Assembly: GCA_965203305.1 (NCBI GenBank)
Contig: OZ241874.1
Location: 2,914,001-2,978,000 of the forward strand
DNA from: Bin80 sp965203305
GTDB taxonomy: Bacteria; Bacteroidota; Rhodothermia; Rhodothermales; Bin80
Length of the DNA stretch: 64,000 nucleotides
Direction of reading: 5' to 3'
In this document: piece after piece, positions 52,441-61,604 of the stretch
How the letters are laid out: every line of letters begins with the position of its first letter
How positions within the stretch are numbered: position 1 is the stretch's first letter
Made by a program: the position numbers and the translations under genes
Notes under the pieces: model-generated
What the model saw: the letters and a program-made list of their open reading frames with translations, nothing else
Told to the model about the DNA's origin: nothing
The model's database searches: none

Positions 52441-54963
52441 ATTTTCCCGTAATTGAATCAGCCGAACACCTTGCGTGGCACGTCCCATAACACGGATATT
52501 GCCTACCTCCTGTCGGATCAGATTTCCATTTTGAGTAATGATCATCAGATCATCCGAGTCCTCAACTCTGCGAATGGTAATCAGCGAACCTGTTCTCTCT
52601 GTGACTTTTTGTGCGATGACCCCCTTTCCGGCGGTGACGGTTTCCCTGTAATCACTAATAGAGGATCGCTTTCCATATCCATTAGCACTGACGGTCAGGA
52701 GTGTCTTGTCCGTATCCTCCGTAACCACGACCATCCCGACAACATGCTGCCCTTCCTGCATTCTGATTCCAATCACCCCCTGTGAATTCCGCCCTACTGC
52801 CCGAATACGCTTTTCACAGCGCCGATTGGCATATCCTCCCGAAGAAGCAAGAATAACCTGGGATTCTCCGTCCGTCAGCCGGGCCTCCAGTACCGAGTCT
52901 CCTTCCCGGATTTTGATCGCTCTGATGCCTTTTTTCCAAGCCCTGCGATACTCCCATAATGCAGTTTTCTTCAGGAGTCCTTTCCGTGTCGCAATGAGCA
53001 CATAGTGTGTTTTCAGAAACATTTCGCTCAGAAAATCTTCCCGGCTGACCGGCAAAATCGCACGGATACGATCATCTGCCGCAATAGAGATCAGGTTTCG
53101 AATGCTTCTCCCGCGGGCGGTACGTGTCCCAACCGGAATATTGTACACTCTCAGATAATAGCACTGACCATGGTCCGTGAAAATCAGTAAATAGTCCAGG
53201 TTGTGGGAGACAAACAGGTGCTCAAGATAGTCCTCATTTCGAAGTGCACTCCCTCGTGCACCTTTTCCACCCCGGCCCTGGGTCTGAAAATCTTCAAGCG
53301 GTGTTCTTTTAATGATTCCCTGATGGGATATCGTCACGACTACCCTGATATTGTTAACCAGATCTTCTGTCAGGATTTCATCCCCGCCTGCAGCATCAAT
53401 CTCTGTGCGACGATCATCCCCATACTTGTCTGCAATTTCCTGAATTTCCTCCTCAATGATGTTCATGCGGAGTTCTTCGCTCTCCAGTATCTCGGACAGA
53501 CGAGCAATTTCTTCTTTCTTTGCCTGAAAATCTTCCGCAATCTTGTCCCGTTCCAGCCCGGTCAGCCGACTTAGCCGAAGTGCCAGAATGGCATTTGCCT
53601 GGGCTTCTGTCAGCCATGAATCTCTGCCATGATCCGTGCCCCCCGGGGCAGAAACGGAAAGCCCCAGACGCTTAAGCTGATCTTCCGTCAATTTTGCCGG
53701 CCAGGCTCCCTCCATCAGACATGCACGTGCCTCGTCAATATCCACAGACTCCCGGATCATCGTAATGACTGCATCCAGATAATCCAGCGCAATGACAAGC
53801 CCTTCCAGGATATGTGCCTGTTTCTGGACTTCATCCAGCTGGTACTGCGTACGACGCGTGACCACCTCGTGCCTGTGGTCTACAAAATGGACGATTGTGT
53901 CCTTGAGCGTCAGGGTTTTGGGGCGGCCATGAACCAGGGCAACCAGATTTACCCCAAAGGACTGCTGGCATCTGGAATACTTGTATAGTTTGTTTTCAAC
54001 AACCTTGGGATGTGCATCTTTCTTGAGTTCAATCACGATGCGCATCCCATCCCGGTCACTCTCGTCACGCAAGTCGCTGATTCCCGTAATCCGCTTGTCC
54101 CGAACCAGTTCGGCAATCTTCTCTACCAGAACAGCTTTGTTTACCTGGTAGGGAATTTCTGTAATAATGAGGGCTGCTCTTCCGCCACGCAACTCCTCCT
54201 CATGCATGCGGGCCCGCATCAGAACGCGCCCTCGCCCTGTATGATAGGCTGCCTGAATCCCCCTTGACCCGAATATAATCCCCCCCGTCGGAAAATCCGG
54301 CCCGGGAATATACTCCATGAGCCCGACCGTGTCAATCATTGGATTCTCAATGTACGCAATGACTGCCAGGGCGACTTCCCGAAGATTGTGTGGCGGAATC
54401 TTCGTCGCCATCCCCACAGCAATCCCATCGCCCCCATTGACCAGCAGATTGGGCAGTGCAGCCGGAAGCACGATTGGCTCCTCCAGCGATCCGTCAAAAT
54501 TTTCCTGAAAATCAACCGTATTCTGCCGGATGTCCCGAAGCAGCTCCGAGGAGAGGCGCGTCAGGCGAGCTTCGGTGTACCGCATTGCTGCGGCAGAATC
54601 ACCATCAACAGATCCAAAATTTCCCTGACCGTCTACCAGCGGATAACGCAGAGAGAAGGCCTGTGCCATCCGCACCATCGTATCGTAGACAGATGTATCT
54701 CCATGCGGATGGTACTTCCCTAACACTTCCCCGACAATACGAGCACTTTTTTTGTATGCGGAACCCGGAGTCAGTCCCAGTTCAACCATTCCGAAAAGCA
54801 CCCGCCGATGGGCAGGTTTTAGTCCGTCTCTGACATCAGGGAGGGCCCGTCCTACAATCACCGACATTGAGTAGTCAATGTAGGATGATTCCATCTCCTC
54901 CGTTATGTTCAACGGGACTATGCGCCCCTCATCTCCTTCCATTCCAGTAATAGTGTCAGCCAT
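52354..54963 (-). CDS. gyrA: DNA gyrase subunit A
   Basis: Breakage-reunion subunit of DNA gyrase, 869 residues. SSYIDYSMSVIVGRALPDVRDGLKPAHRRVLFGM starts the catalytic core; the active Tyr is in MRYTEARLT; the quinolone region reads GKYHPHGDTSVYDTMVRMAQ, with Thr where E. coli has Ser83 and Asp at position 87. The GyrA-box QGRGGKG opens the C-terminal DNA-wrapping propeller, showing this is gyrase and not ParC. The ATG at 54963 is preferred to the frame start at 54999. Its last ~270 bp are duplicated at 47.8-48.0 kb. Confidence 0.95.
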   Translation of the reverse strand: MADTITGMEGDEGRIVPLNITEEMESSYIDYSMSVIVGRALPDVRDGLKPAHRRVLFGMVELGLTPGSAYKKSARIVGEVLGKYHPHGDTSVYDTMVRMAQAFSLRYPLVDGQGNFGSVDGDSAAAMRYTEARLTRLSSELLRDIRQNTVDFQENFDGSLEEPIVLPAALPNLLVNGGDGIAVGMATKIPPHNLREVALAVIAYIENPMIDTVGLMEYIPGPDFPTGGIIFGSRGIQAAYHTGRGRVLMRARMHEEELRGGRAALIITEIPYQVNKAVLVEKIAELVRDKRITGISDLRDESDRDGMRIVIELKKDAHPKVVENKLYKYSRCQQSFGVNLVALVHGRPKTLTLKDTIVHFVDHRHEVVTRRTQYQLDEVQKQAHILEGLVIALDYLDAVITMIRESVDIDEARACLMEGAWPAKLTEDQLKRLGLSVSAPGGTDHGRDSWLTEAQANAILALRLSRLTGLERDKIAEDFQAKKEEIARLSEILESEELRMNIIEEEIQEIADKYGDDRRTEIDAAGGDEILTEDLVNNIRVVVTISHQGIIKRTPLEDFQTQGRGGKGARGSALRNEDYLEHLFVSHNLDYLLIFTDHGQCYYLRVYNIPVGTRTARGRSIRNLISIAADDRIRAILPVSREDFLSEMFLKTHYVLIATRKGLLKKTALWEYRRAWKKGIRAIKIREGDSVLEARLTDGESQVILASSGGYANRRCEKRIRAVGRNSQGVIGIRMQEGQHVVGMVVVTEDTDKTLLTVSANGYGKRSSISDYRETVTAGKGVIAQKVTERTGSLITIRRVEDSDDLMIITQNGNLIRQEVGNIRVMGRATQGVRLIQLRENDSIADVTCVISDGEDAEQEALSDPDEFT

Positions 54964-55156
54964 TCTTCTGTTTCGTAATCTTTCTGGAGATGGCGGCAAG
55001 GGCCATCTTCAGTGTTATGAGCGTATTCTGTCTTCTCGCCGGGGGATAGACCGGGGTAAGCAGATGGAGTTGAGCATATTTTATGGCACAGTGCATATTT
55101 CCCCGTGCCACTCCATGATCTTCTTGTGCCATCCGTTTCCCGAGGATGTGGCTCGT

Positions 55157-56050
55157 TTATAATCTCTTCTCAGACTCCAGTGGCCCGAAAAAGCTGGACA
55201 TCACCAGTTCTTCCTGTTCCACAGACATGTTCACCAAGGGCAGCCGAACTTTGGGATCTGCTTTTCCAAGCCTGCCCAGCACAGCCTTGACTGGAATCGG
55301 ATTTGTGTCCAAAAAGCACGCACGCATGGCATGCAGAAGCGTGTAGTGAATAGCGGAGGCTTCCGTGATATTGCCCTCTATCCCAAAACTGACCAGTCTG
55401 CTCATCATGCCTGGAAGAATATTGCCCACAACGGAGATTACCCCGTCTGCACCAAGTGCCAAAAAGAACAAGGTCCACTCATCATCTCCTGAATACACCG
55501 CGAATCCTTCGGGGCGCTGCTGAATCAAATCAGCGACTTTTGCCAAATCTCCCGATGCCTCCTTTACACCAACAACGGCAGGAATTTCATGTGCAAGTTC
55601 AAGAATGGTGCTGGCATTTGCATCAAAACCTGTTCGACTTGGGACATTGTAGAGAATGATCGGGCATGAAGTAGCTTCTGCTATTGCCTCTACATGTGCC
55701 TTAAACCCCCGTTGTGGAGGCTTATTATAGTAGGGGCCTACAACAAGCAATCCGTCTGCTCCAAGCTGTGCTGCCTCAACGGAAAAGGCAATGCTTTCGC
55801 GAGTAGAATTATTCCCCGTTCCGATGATCAGGGGAACGCGACCGTCAACATGCTCTATGGAAAGAGCCACAAGTCTGCTCCTCTCCCTGGGGGTTACGGT
55901 TGCATTCTCGCCAGTCGTTCCCAGTACAACCAGGGCAGATGATCCTGCCGTAATCTGATGATCAATCAGAGCACAGAATGAAGCTTCATCAAGATCTCCC
56001 TGCCTGGAAAAAGGAGTAACCAATGCTGTTGCCGAACCTCTGAAAATCAT
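55157..56050 (-). CDS. dapA: 4-hydroxy-tetrahydrodipicolinate synthase
   Basis: First committed step of lysine and diaminopimelate synthesis, from pyruvate and aspartate semialdehyde. The barrel includes GTTGENATVTPRER, IILYNVPSRTG (catalytic Tyr) and VVGVKEASGDL (Schiff-base Lys). Length (297) is normal. Its start overlaps the dapB end by 4 bp. Last gene of the thrA-dapB-dapA run; gyrA lies 193 bp beyond. Confidence 0.97.
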   Translation of the reverse strand: MIFRGSATALVTPFSRQGDLDEASFCALIDHQITAGSSALVVLGTTGENATVTPRERSRLVALSIEHVDGRVPLIIGTGNNSTRESIAFSVEAAQLGADGLLVVGPYYNKPPQRGFKAHVEAIAEATSCPIILYNVPSRTGFDANASTILELAHEIPAVVGVKEASGDLAKVADLIQQRPEGFAVYSGDDEWTLFFLALGADGVISVVGNILPGMMSRLVSFGIEGNITEASAIHYTLLHAMRACFLDTNPIPVKAVLGRLGKADPKVRLPLVNMSVEQEELVMSSFFGPLESEKRL

Positions 56051-56829
56051 GATTCTTCCTCCATTGTTCGTGGTTGCAATTTAGAATGACCTGCCAGCCA
56101 CTCCGACAGCATGTCTTTCATGGTAAAGCATCCCGTTCGCCCCTGTATCCACTCCGCTGCCCGCACCGCACCAAGAGCAAAGCCCGCTCTGCTTCCTGCA
56201 GTATGTTCCAGAACAATGTGATCGGCAGGACCATCAATCACAATCTGATGCTTTCCAAATACATGTCCAAGCCGGGTAGCTACAACGGATAGCTGATTCG
56301 GGTCGCGATCAGATGCAGACAACTCACTCCATGTGTGCTTTCTTTGCATGTTTTCGACAAGGACATTTGCCAGGCTGATTGCCGTACCACTAGGAGAGTC
56401 CAGCTTCGCCAGATGATGGAACTCATGCACAGATACATCAAATTCTGGCAACTTGTCCAGAAGAGGGACAAGCCCATGTAACGCCTCAAGGAGAAGCTGT
56501 ATCCCCATTGAATAGTTAGAGCTGTAGAAGATGGTTGCCTTGTGGTGCCTGACAAGACCATGCACATCTGACAGCCTGTCATACCACCCCGTGGTTCCAA
56601 TCACAGCAGGAATGCCCGCCTCACAGTACCGGGCAATGTTGGGAATAGCGGCTTGAGGCTGTGTAAAGTCAATCGCCACATCGGGGGCACATTCCAGTGC
56701 GGAGGCAGTCACCGGATCTGCCTCATGAAACCGCTGAATAATCCTGTGCCCCCGTGAAAGTGCATACTTCTCCACGGCCTTTCCCATGCGGCCAGTTCCG
56801 GCTAGTGCGATTCGTAAAGCAGCGGACAT
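56047..56829 (-). CDS. dapB: 4-hydroxy-tetrahydrodipicolinate reductase
   Basis: NAD(P)H-dependent second step of the DAP branch. The Rossmann motif is ALAGTGRMGKAVEKYAL; the DapB signature is EFHHLAKLDSPSGTA with the catalytic His pair and Lys. At 260 residues it is normal. It follows the fused aspartokinase gene by 32 bp and overlaps dapA. Confidence 0.96.
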   Translation of the reverse strand: MSAALRIALAGTGRMGKAVEKYALSRGHRIIQRFHEADPVTASALECAPDVAIDFTQPQAAIPNIARYCEAGIPAVIGTTGWYDRLSDVHGLVRHHKATIFYSSNYSMGIQLLLEALHGLVPLLDKLPEFDVSVHEFHHLAKLDSPSGTAISLANVLVENMQRKHTWSELSASDRDPNQLSVVATRLGHVFGKHQIVIDGPADHIVLEHTAGSRAGFALGAVRAAEWIQGRTGCFTMKDMLSEWLAGHSKLQPRTMEEES

Positions 56830-56861
56830 GAAATTTCTTCTTGCGATCAGAAATTCTGGGA

Positions 56862-59375
56862 TTAGGGCATCAGCTCTGCGGAATGAATCAGATCAATCAA
56901 AAGCCCTCCAGAGGTAACCTTGAGTCCTGCCCCCGGGCCTTGTAAAACCAGCGGCTCATCCCTGTAGCGGTCCGTTGTAAATACAATGACATTCCCTCGT
57001 CCAGAAGCCGTGGCAAACGGGGAGTCACTCGGAACTGCCTGCACACTGACATCCAGCCTGTCTCCTTCCAGTCTGGCAATATAGCGCAGGCGTTGCCCCT
57101 GTTTTGTTGCCTGGTCTACCTTTTCTTTCCACTCATGATTGACTGCTGTGAGTTTCCTGAACAGATCCTGCGGGCTGTCTGCCTGCAGCTCCGGTGGCAA
57201 AAGAGAGTCAACTTTGATGTCACTGCGCTCAACCGCCAACCCAATCTCCCGGGCCAGAATCAGGAGCTTGCGAGCGACATCTTCTCCACTCAAGTCATCG
57301 GCTGGATCAGGTTCTGTCCACCCCTCCGCATGGGCTCGCTCTACAATGGAGGAGAATGTCTCCCCCGCATCCAGACAGTTAAATACATAGGCAAGCGTAC
57401 CGGAAAAAATTCCTTCAATCTTGTGAACCCGGTCTCCAGATCTTACCAGATCCTTGATGGTGGAGATTACAGGAATGGCAGCACCTACCGTAGTTTCGTA
57501 TCGGAAGGTAACGCCGCGCCGCTTTGCTGCTTTCTGGAGTCGACGATAGAATGGCAGGTCCAGTGTATTGGCGAGTTTGTTCGCAGTCACCACCCCGAGC
57601 CCCAGCTCAAGAAAATCGGGATAGCATGCCGCCACCTCTTCACTGGCGGTTGCATCGACAACAATAATTCGCTCGAGTCGGCTGGCACCAAGCTGCTCTA
57701 CAAGCCAGTTCAGATTGGCTGGACGACCATGAACCAAGTCCGAAACCGCAGTAGCAAACTCAAGCCCGTCAGGGTTCCAGAGCATGGTCCGCGAATTGGC
57801 AATCCCGACCAGTTTGATATTCAGCTTCACCCGTTCCAGCAGGTCATGGTACTGATCTGCCAGCAATTTCAGCAGATGAGCACCCACACGGCCGGGCCCC
57901 AGAAGGCATATGTGCGCACGCAGTCGCCCCAGCGGAAATGCCTCATGCAAGGCACGCACAGCACGGCGCACTTCATCATCCCGGACAACCGCAGAAATAT
58001 TCGTTTCCGCAGCTCCCTGGGCGATGGACAGTACATTTACCCGACTGCGCCCCAATGTTGCAAACATGCGCCCGGCCAGACCCGGGTGATGCCGCATGCG
58101 ATCTCCGACCGCAGATACGATTGCACACCTTGGAATTGAATAGATGCTGTTGACATTGCCGTTTGCCAGTTCGCCCGCAAATGCGGTGCGCAGTATTTTC
58201 ACCGCAGATTCTGCATCCACTTCGCGAACAACCAGACAGATGCTGTGCTCGCTGGATGCCTGTGCAATCATAAGCACATTGATCTTTTGATCTGCCAGGG
58301 ACCCAAATACACGGGCGGAAATTCCCGGAATCCCCAGCATGCCACCTCCCTCCAGCATGATTACAGAAACTTCCCGTATCGTAGAAATGGCTTTGACCTT
58401 GAGTTCCACGGAATGAGATTCATTGGAAATCAGGGTACCCGGTGTCTGGGGGTTCCGTGAATTTTTGATGAGCAGCGGGATGCCCAGCATCTGCACTGGC
58501 CGCATTGTCCTGGGATGCAGGACGCGGGCACCAAAATAAGCCATCTCGGCGGCTTCTGCATAACTCAGTCTGGCCAATGGGAATGCCTCCGGCACATCTT
58601 GTGGATCCGCAGACAAGACTCCATCTACATCTGTCCAGATCACAATCTGTTGCGCTCGCAGTGCAGAGCCGAGAATGGTTGCTGTATAGTCACTCCCCGA
58701 GCGGCCGAGTGTCGTTGTAGATCCATCTGGTGCAGATGCAATATGTCCGGTCACAACCGCGATCTGATCGCATGGAATATCCTGAAATCGGAGCTGAATT
58801 CTGTGCATGGAGGTGTCAAAGTCTACCTGTGCCTCTCCATAATTGTCATCTGTTCGAATGATCTCCCGCGTATCCACGGGAACAGATGACGCACCAGATG
58901 CCCGGAATGCAGCCGAGATCATCGGAGCAGATGCCAGTTCACCGATCCCCAGAACCGCATCCCTAGTGCGCAGAGTGCACTCCCCGATCAGAGCAATTCC
59001 CTGCAAGAGATTTTCCAGTTCTGTCCAGAGCCCTTCCAGCGTACGACTCAGTGCAGGCTTATCCCTGTCCCGTACCAGCTCTTCCAGTACCTGCTCATGA
59101 CGATCCGCCAACTCTTTGACCGTGCTCTGTACCAGCTCCTTTTCTCCGAGAGCTGCCTCTATCAACTCAAGCAACCTGTCGGTCACTCCTCCCATTGCCG
59201 AAACCACCACAACGGGCTGAACCGTACCGGGAATGTTCTGAACAAGCCGTATCGCTCGCTGAATGCTTTCCGCGGTACCTACCGAAGTCCCCCCAAACTT
59301 GACAACCCGGACGGGGATGTTTGGGGGCTGTGCCGTCTGCTGCACCGCCGGAAATTTCTGCTCACCGTCGGACAT
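56862..59375 (-). CDS. thrA: Bifunctional aspartokinase/homoserine dehydrogenase
   Basis: A fusion of 837 residues. The aspartokinase starts VVKFGGTSVGTAESI and has GFGRSGSDYTATILG-type TTLGRSGSDYTAT; two ACT segments follow (about residues 330-480: VIMLEGGGMLGIPG, VNVLSIAQGAAETNI). Homoserine dehydrogenase spans about 495-835 (LLGPGRVGAHLLKLLADQ, VVDATASEEVAACYPDFLELGLGVVTANK, SGTLAYVFNCL). The first enzyme feeds both dapA/dapB below and the threonine/methionine branch, and the ACT domains should give feedback control. A run of ten A and a six-codon overlapping mini-frame precede the start. Confidence 0.96.
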   Translation of the reverse strand: MSDGEQKFPAVQQTAQPPNIPVRVVKFGGTSVGTAESIQRAIRLVQNIPGTVQPVVVVSAMGGVTDRLLELIEAALGEKELVQSTVKELADRHEQVLEELVRDRDKPALSRTLEGLWTELENLLQGIALIGECTLRTRDAVLGIGELASAPMISAAFRASGASSVPVDTREIIRTDDNYGEAQVDFDTSMHRIQLRFQDIPCDQIAVVTGHIASAPDGSTTTLGRSGSDYTATILGSALRAQQIVIWTDVDGVLSADPQDVPEAFPLARLSYAEAAEMAYFGARVLHPRTMRPVQMLGIPLLIKNSRNPQTPGTLISNESHSVELKVKAISTIREVSVIMLEGGGMLGIPGISARVFGSLADQKINVLMIAQASSEHSICLVVREVDAESAVKILRTAFAGELANGNVNSIYSIPRCAIVSAVGDRMRHHPGLAGRMFATLGRSRVNVLSIAQGAAETNISAVVRDDEVRRAVRALHEAFPLGRLRAHICLLGPGRVGAHLLKLLADQYHDLLERVKLNIKLVGIANSRTMLWNPDGLEFATAVSDLVHGRPANLNWLVEQLGASRLERIIVVDATASEEVAACYPDFLELGLGVVTANKLANTLDLPFYRRLQKAAKRRGVTFRYETTVGAAIPVISTIKDLVRSGDRVHKIEGIFSGTLAYVFNCLDAGETFSSIVERAHAEGWTEPDPADDLSGEDVARKLLILAREIGLAVERSDIKVDSLLPPELQADSPQDLFRKLTAVNHEWKEKVDQATKQGQRLRYIARLEGDRLDVSVQAVPSDSPFATASGRGNVIVFTTDRYRDEPLVLQGPGAGLKVTSGGLLIDLIHSAELMP

Positions 59376-59381
59376 ACGTCA

Positions 59382-59391
59382 TTTTTTTTTT
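59382..59391 (-). promoter_or_regulatory. A10 run just upstream of the thrA start
   Basis: On the coding strand ten A residues end 6 bp before the thrA ATG, overlapping an ATG that opens a mini-frame MTYVRR ending inside thrA. A ribosome-binding site is not obvious. It might affect translation initiation or slippage. Confidence 0.3.
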
Positions 59392-59476
59392 ATGATCTGC
59401 CTGAAATGCTCTGATCCTGAATCTTGGGGGACCGTCTGGAACTACATGCGAAAAATCTTGTGTAACAGCTTCCCTC

Positions 59477-59549
<73 letters not shown>

Positions 59550-60038
59550 CCTCTGCTCTCAGCATCACTGCCGTTGTATGTTTTGCAGCTGGACAAGGAT
59601 CAGCGATGTTACTGCATCTCTGTGATGCTTCCTGGAAAATACTCGAATGTGTGATTCTGTCAGGTGTCACTGCGCACCGTGAAGTATGACGAAGCAGAGC
59701 CATAACCAGAAGCCAATTTTCCGTCTTGAACACTGGGTAGTGAAACGCTTTTCATGTATTCCTGTGATCATCCCGCAGATGTTGCTTGCTCAGAGAACAC
59801 CGGTTGGCATATGAACGCTCGGGTACGGAACAAGTGCCATGAGTATGATTCCATCCCTTGCAGGAATACAGCAGATATCTGCCCGGATTATTGCGGAACG
59901 AGAAACTCTCGCCATTCCCCGTTCCTGTCATCTCTCCGCCTTGATATACCAGAACATGACCGTTCCCAAAAAAGTGCCTAACATCCAGTTTTATGGATTC
60001 TGCTCCTCTCTGACCTCTGCTGGAAGCTGCCTGTACAA
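59550..60038. other. Gap between tRNA-Ala and the first arylsulfotransferase
   Basis: 489 bp without a supported gene. Short rightward frames (for example 59839-60042) have no recognisable motif, though the last reads smoothly as protein (SMIPSLAGIQQISARIIAER). No repeat or copy of the tRNA end is evident. Confidence 0.35.
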
Positions 60039-61586
60039 ATGATCTGCTTCCTGAGACATATTCTGATCGTGTTTATCCTGTGGGGTGTCCTTGGCTGTGA
60101 CAGTGCAGAAATGAAGGACGAGCCAATCGTCACCAAAGATTTGATCACAAGTGAAACCCTGACCCTGAATCCGACCGGTTATGTCCCGCTTGCAGCAGAA
60201 CTCAAGCTGGAAACCCGAGAACCAGTCCAGGTAGAACTCGAAATTGCGGGTCTCGACAGCGATTCAGAGCCGCTCATCCACCGATTCAAACGTACCGATA
60301 CCTCCTTTACACTTCCTGTACTCGGACTTTACGCGGCACATCGCAATATTTTACGAATCCGGTTCTATGGGAAAGGCCATCAACTGCTAGGAGAGGAGAC
60401 CCGCCATATTGATACTCCTCCACTTCTGCCCGAGCTTCCAGAGATCACCGTTCATGTAAATCGTGATCGTAAAAGACCGGGAATGAATCTGGTGAGCTAC
60501 TATGGACATACCAACAGTGAATTGCCACAAATCCCGTTTATGTTTGATCAGTACGGTCATATTCGATGGTATGCGAACATGGCCACACATCCGGTTCTTC
60601 GAAACCTGTTCTATGATGTAGGAGTGGAGCGACTGCAAAACGGCAATCTCTATTTCGGTGACGGGAGTAGCAGCCAGCTGGTTGAAATGGACATGTTGGG
60701 CAATGTAATCAATGAATGGCCCATCCCTGGATACTGGTTTCATCATCATGTGCTGGAGCTTCCGAATGGGAACCTGCTGGCAACTGTGTCAAAGCGCGGG
60801 ATTTTCACTACGGAAGATCATGTTCTGGAGATTGACCGCAAAAGCGGAGTAATTGCCCAGGTGTGGGATCTCCGGGAATCGCTGGATCGGAGGCGGCGGG
60901 TATGGAGCAGCAATCCCGCAGACTGGTTTCATGGGAACGGACTGGCCTATGACGAGGCGAACGATGCCATCATCGTCTCCGGGCGTGTCCAGGGCACCGT
61001 AAAATTGACTCGTAACAATGAAGTAATCTGGATCCTTGCACCGCACAGAGGCTGGGACCAGGCTGGTGACGGTACGGATCTGAGCACCAAGCTTTTACAG
61101 CCCCTGGATGCAAGCGGTACTCCAATTACGGATCCGGATGTTCTCGCTGGGTTCACAGATCATTCTGAATTCTCGTGGGCGTGGTATCAGCATGCACCAG
61201 AACTGACTCCGCACGGAACCCTGTTCCTGTTCGACAATGGAGATAACCGGCACTACGAGGGGCGGCCCATATTCAGCCGGGCGGTCGAATATCGAATTGA
61301 CGACGAAGCTCTGACGATTCAGCAGGTCTGGGAATACGGCCGGGAGCGGGGGGTTGCAACATACTCAGGTATCGTTTCAGATGTAGATTACCACGAAACC
61401 GAAAATACGGTCGTCTTCATGCCCGGATTCAATTTTGAAGATGGTCCCAATGGGAAAACCATTGAAGTGGACTACGCAACAAGACAGGTGGTCTACGAGG
61501 CAGAGGTACGTAAAGCAGCTCCTGCGCAGGAAATCACGTTTCACCGGATTGAACGTCTGCCAATCTACCCATCCAATTACAAGTAA
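60039..61586 (+). CDS. Arylsulfotransferase-like beta-propeller lipoprotein
   Basis: A 515-residue lipoprotein (signal FILWGVLGC-DS). Residues 30-135 form a beta-sandwich like the N-terminal domain of ASST; the rest is a six-bladed propeller with ASST-style blocks: HHHVLELPNGNLLATV, DWFHGNGLAYDEANDAIIVSGR, LFLFDNGDNRHY and FNFEDGPNGK. Such enzymes move sulfate between phenolic compounds using a catalytic His; I cannot assign that His with certainty. The next gene, 18 bp on, is a related propeller protein, so they are probably one operon. Confidence 0.85.
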   Translation: MICFLRHILIVFILWGVLGCDSAEMKDEPIVTKDLITSETLTLNPTGYVPLAAELKLETREPVQVELEIAGLDSDSEPLIHRFKRTDTSFTLPVLGLYAAHRNILRIRFYGKGHQLLGEETRHIDTPPLLPELPEITVHVNRDRKRPGMNLVSYYGHTNSELPQIPFMFDQYGHIRWYANMATHPVLRNLFYDVGVERLQNGNLYFGDGSSSQLVEMDMLGNVINEWPIPGYWFHHHVLELPNGNLLATVSKRGIFTTEDHVLEIDRKSGVIAQVWDLRESLDRRRRVWSSNPADWFHGNGLAYDEANDAIIVSGRVQGTVKLTRNNEVIWILAPHRGWDQAGDGTDLSTKLLQPLDASGTPITDPDVLAGFTDHSEFSWAWYQHAPELTPHGTLFLFDNGDNRHYEGRPIFSRAVEYRIDDEALTIQQVWEYGRERGVATYSGIVSDVDYHETENTVVFMPGFNFEDGPNGKTIEVDYATRQVVYEAEVRKAAPAQEITFHRIERLPIYPSNYK

Positions 61587-61604
61587 TCCCCCAAAGCGAC
61601 CGCG

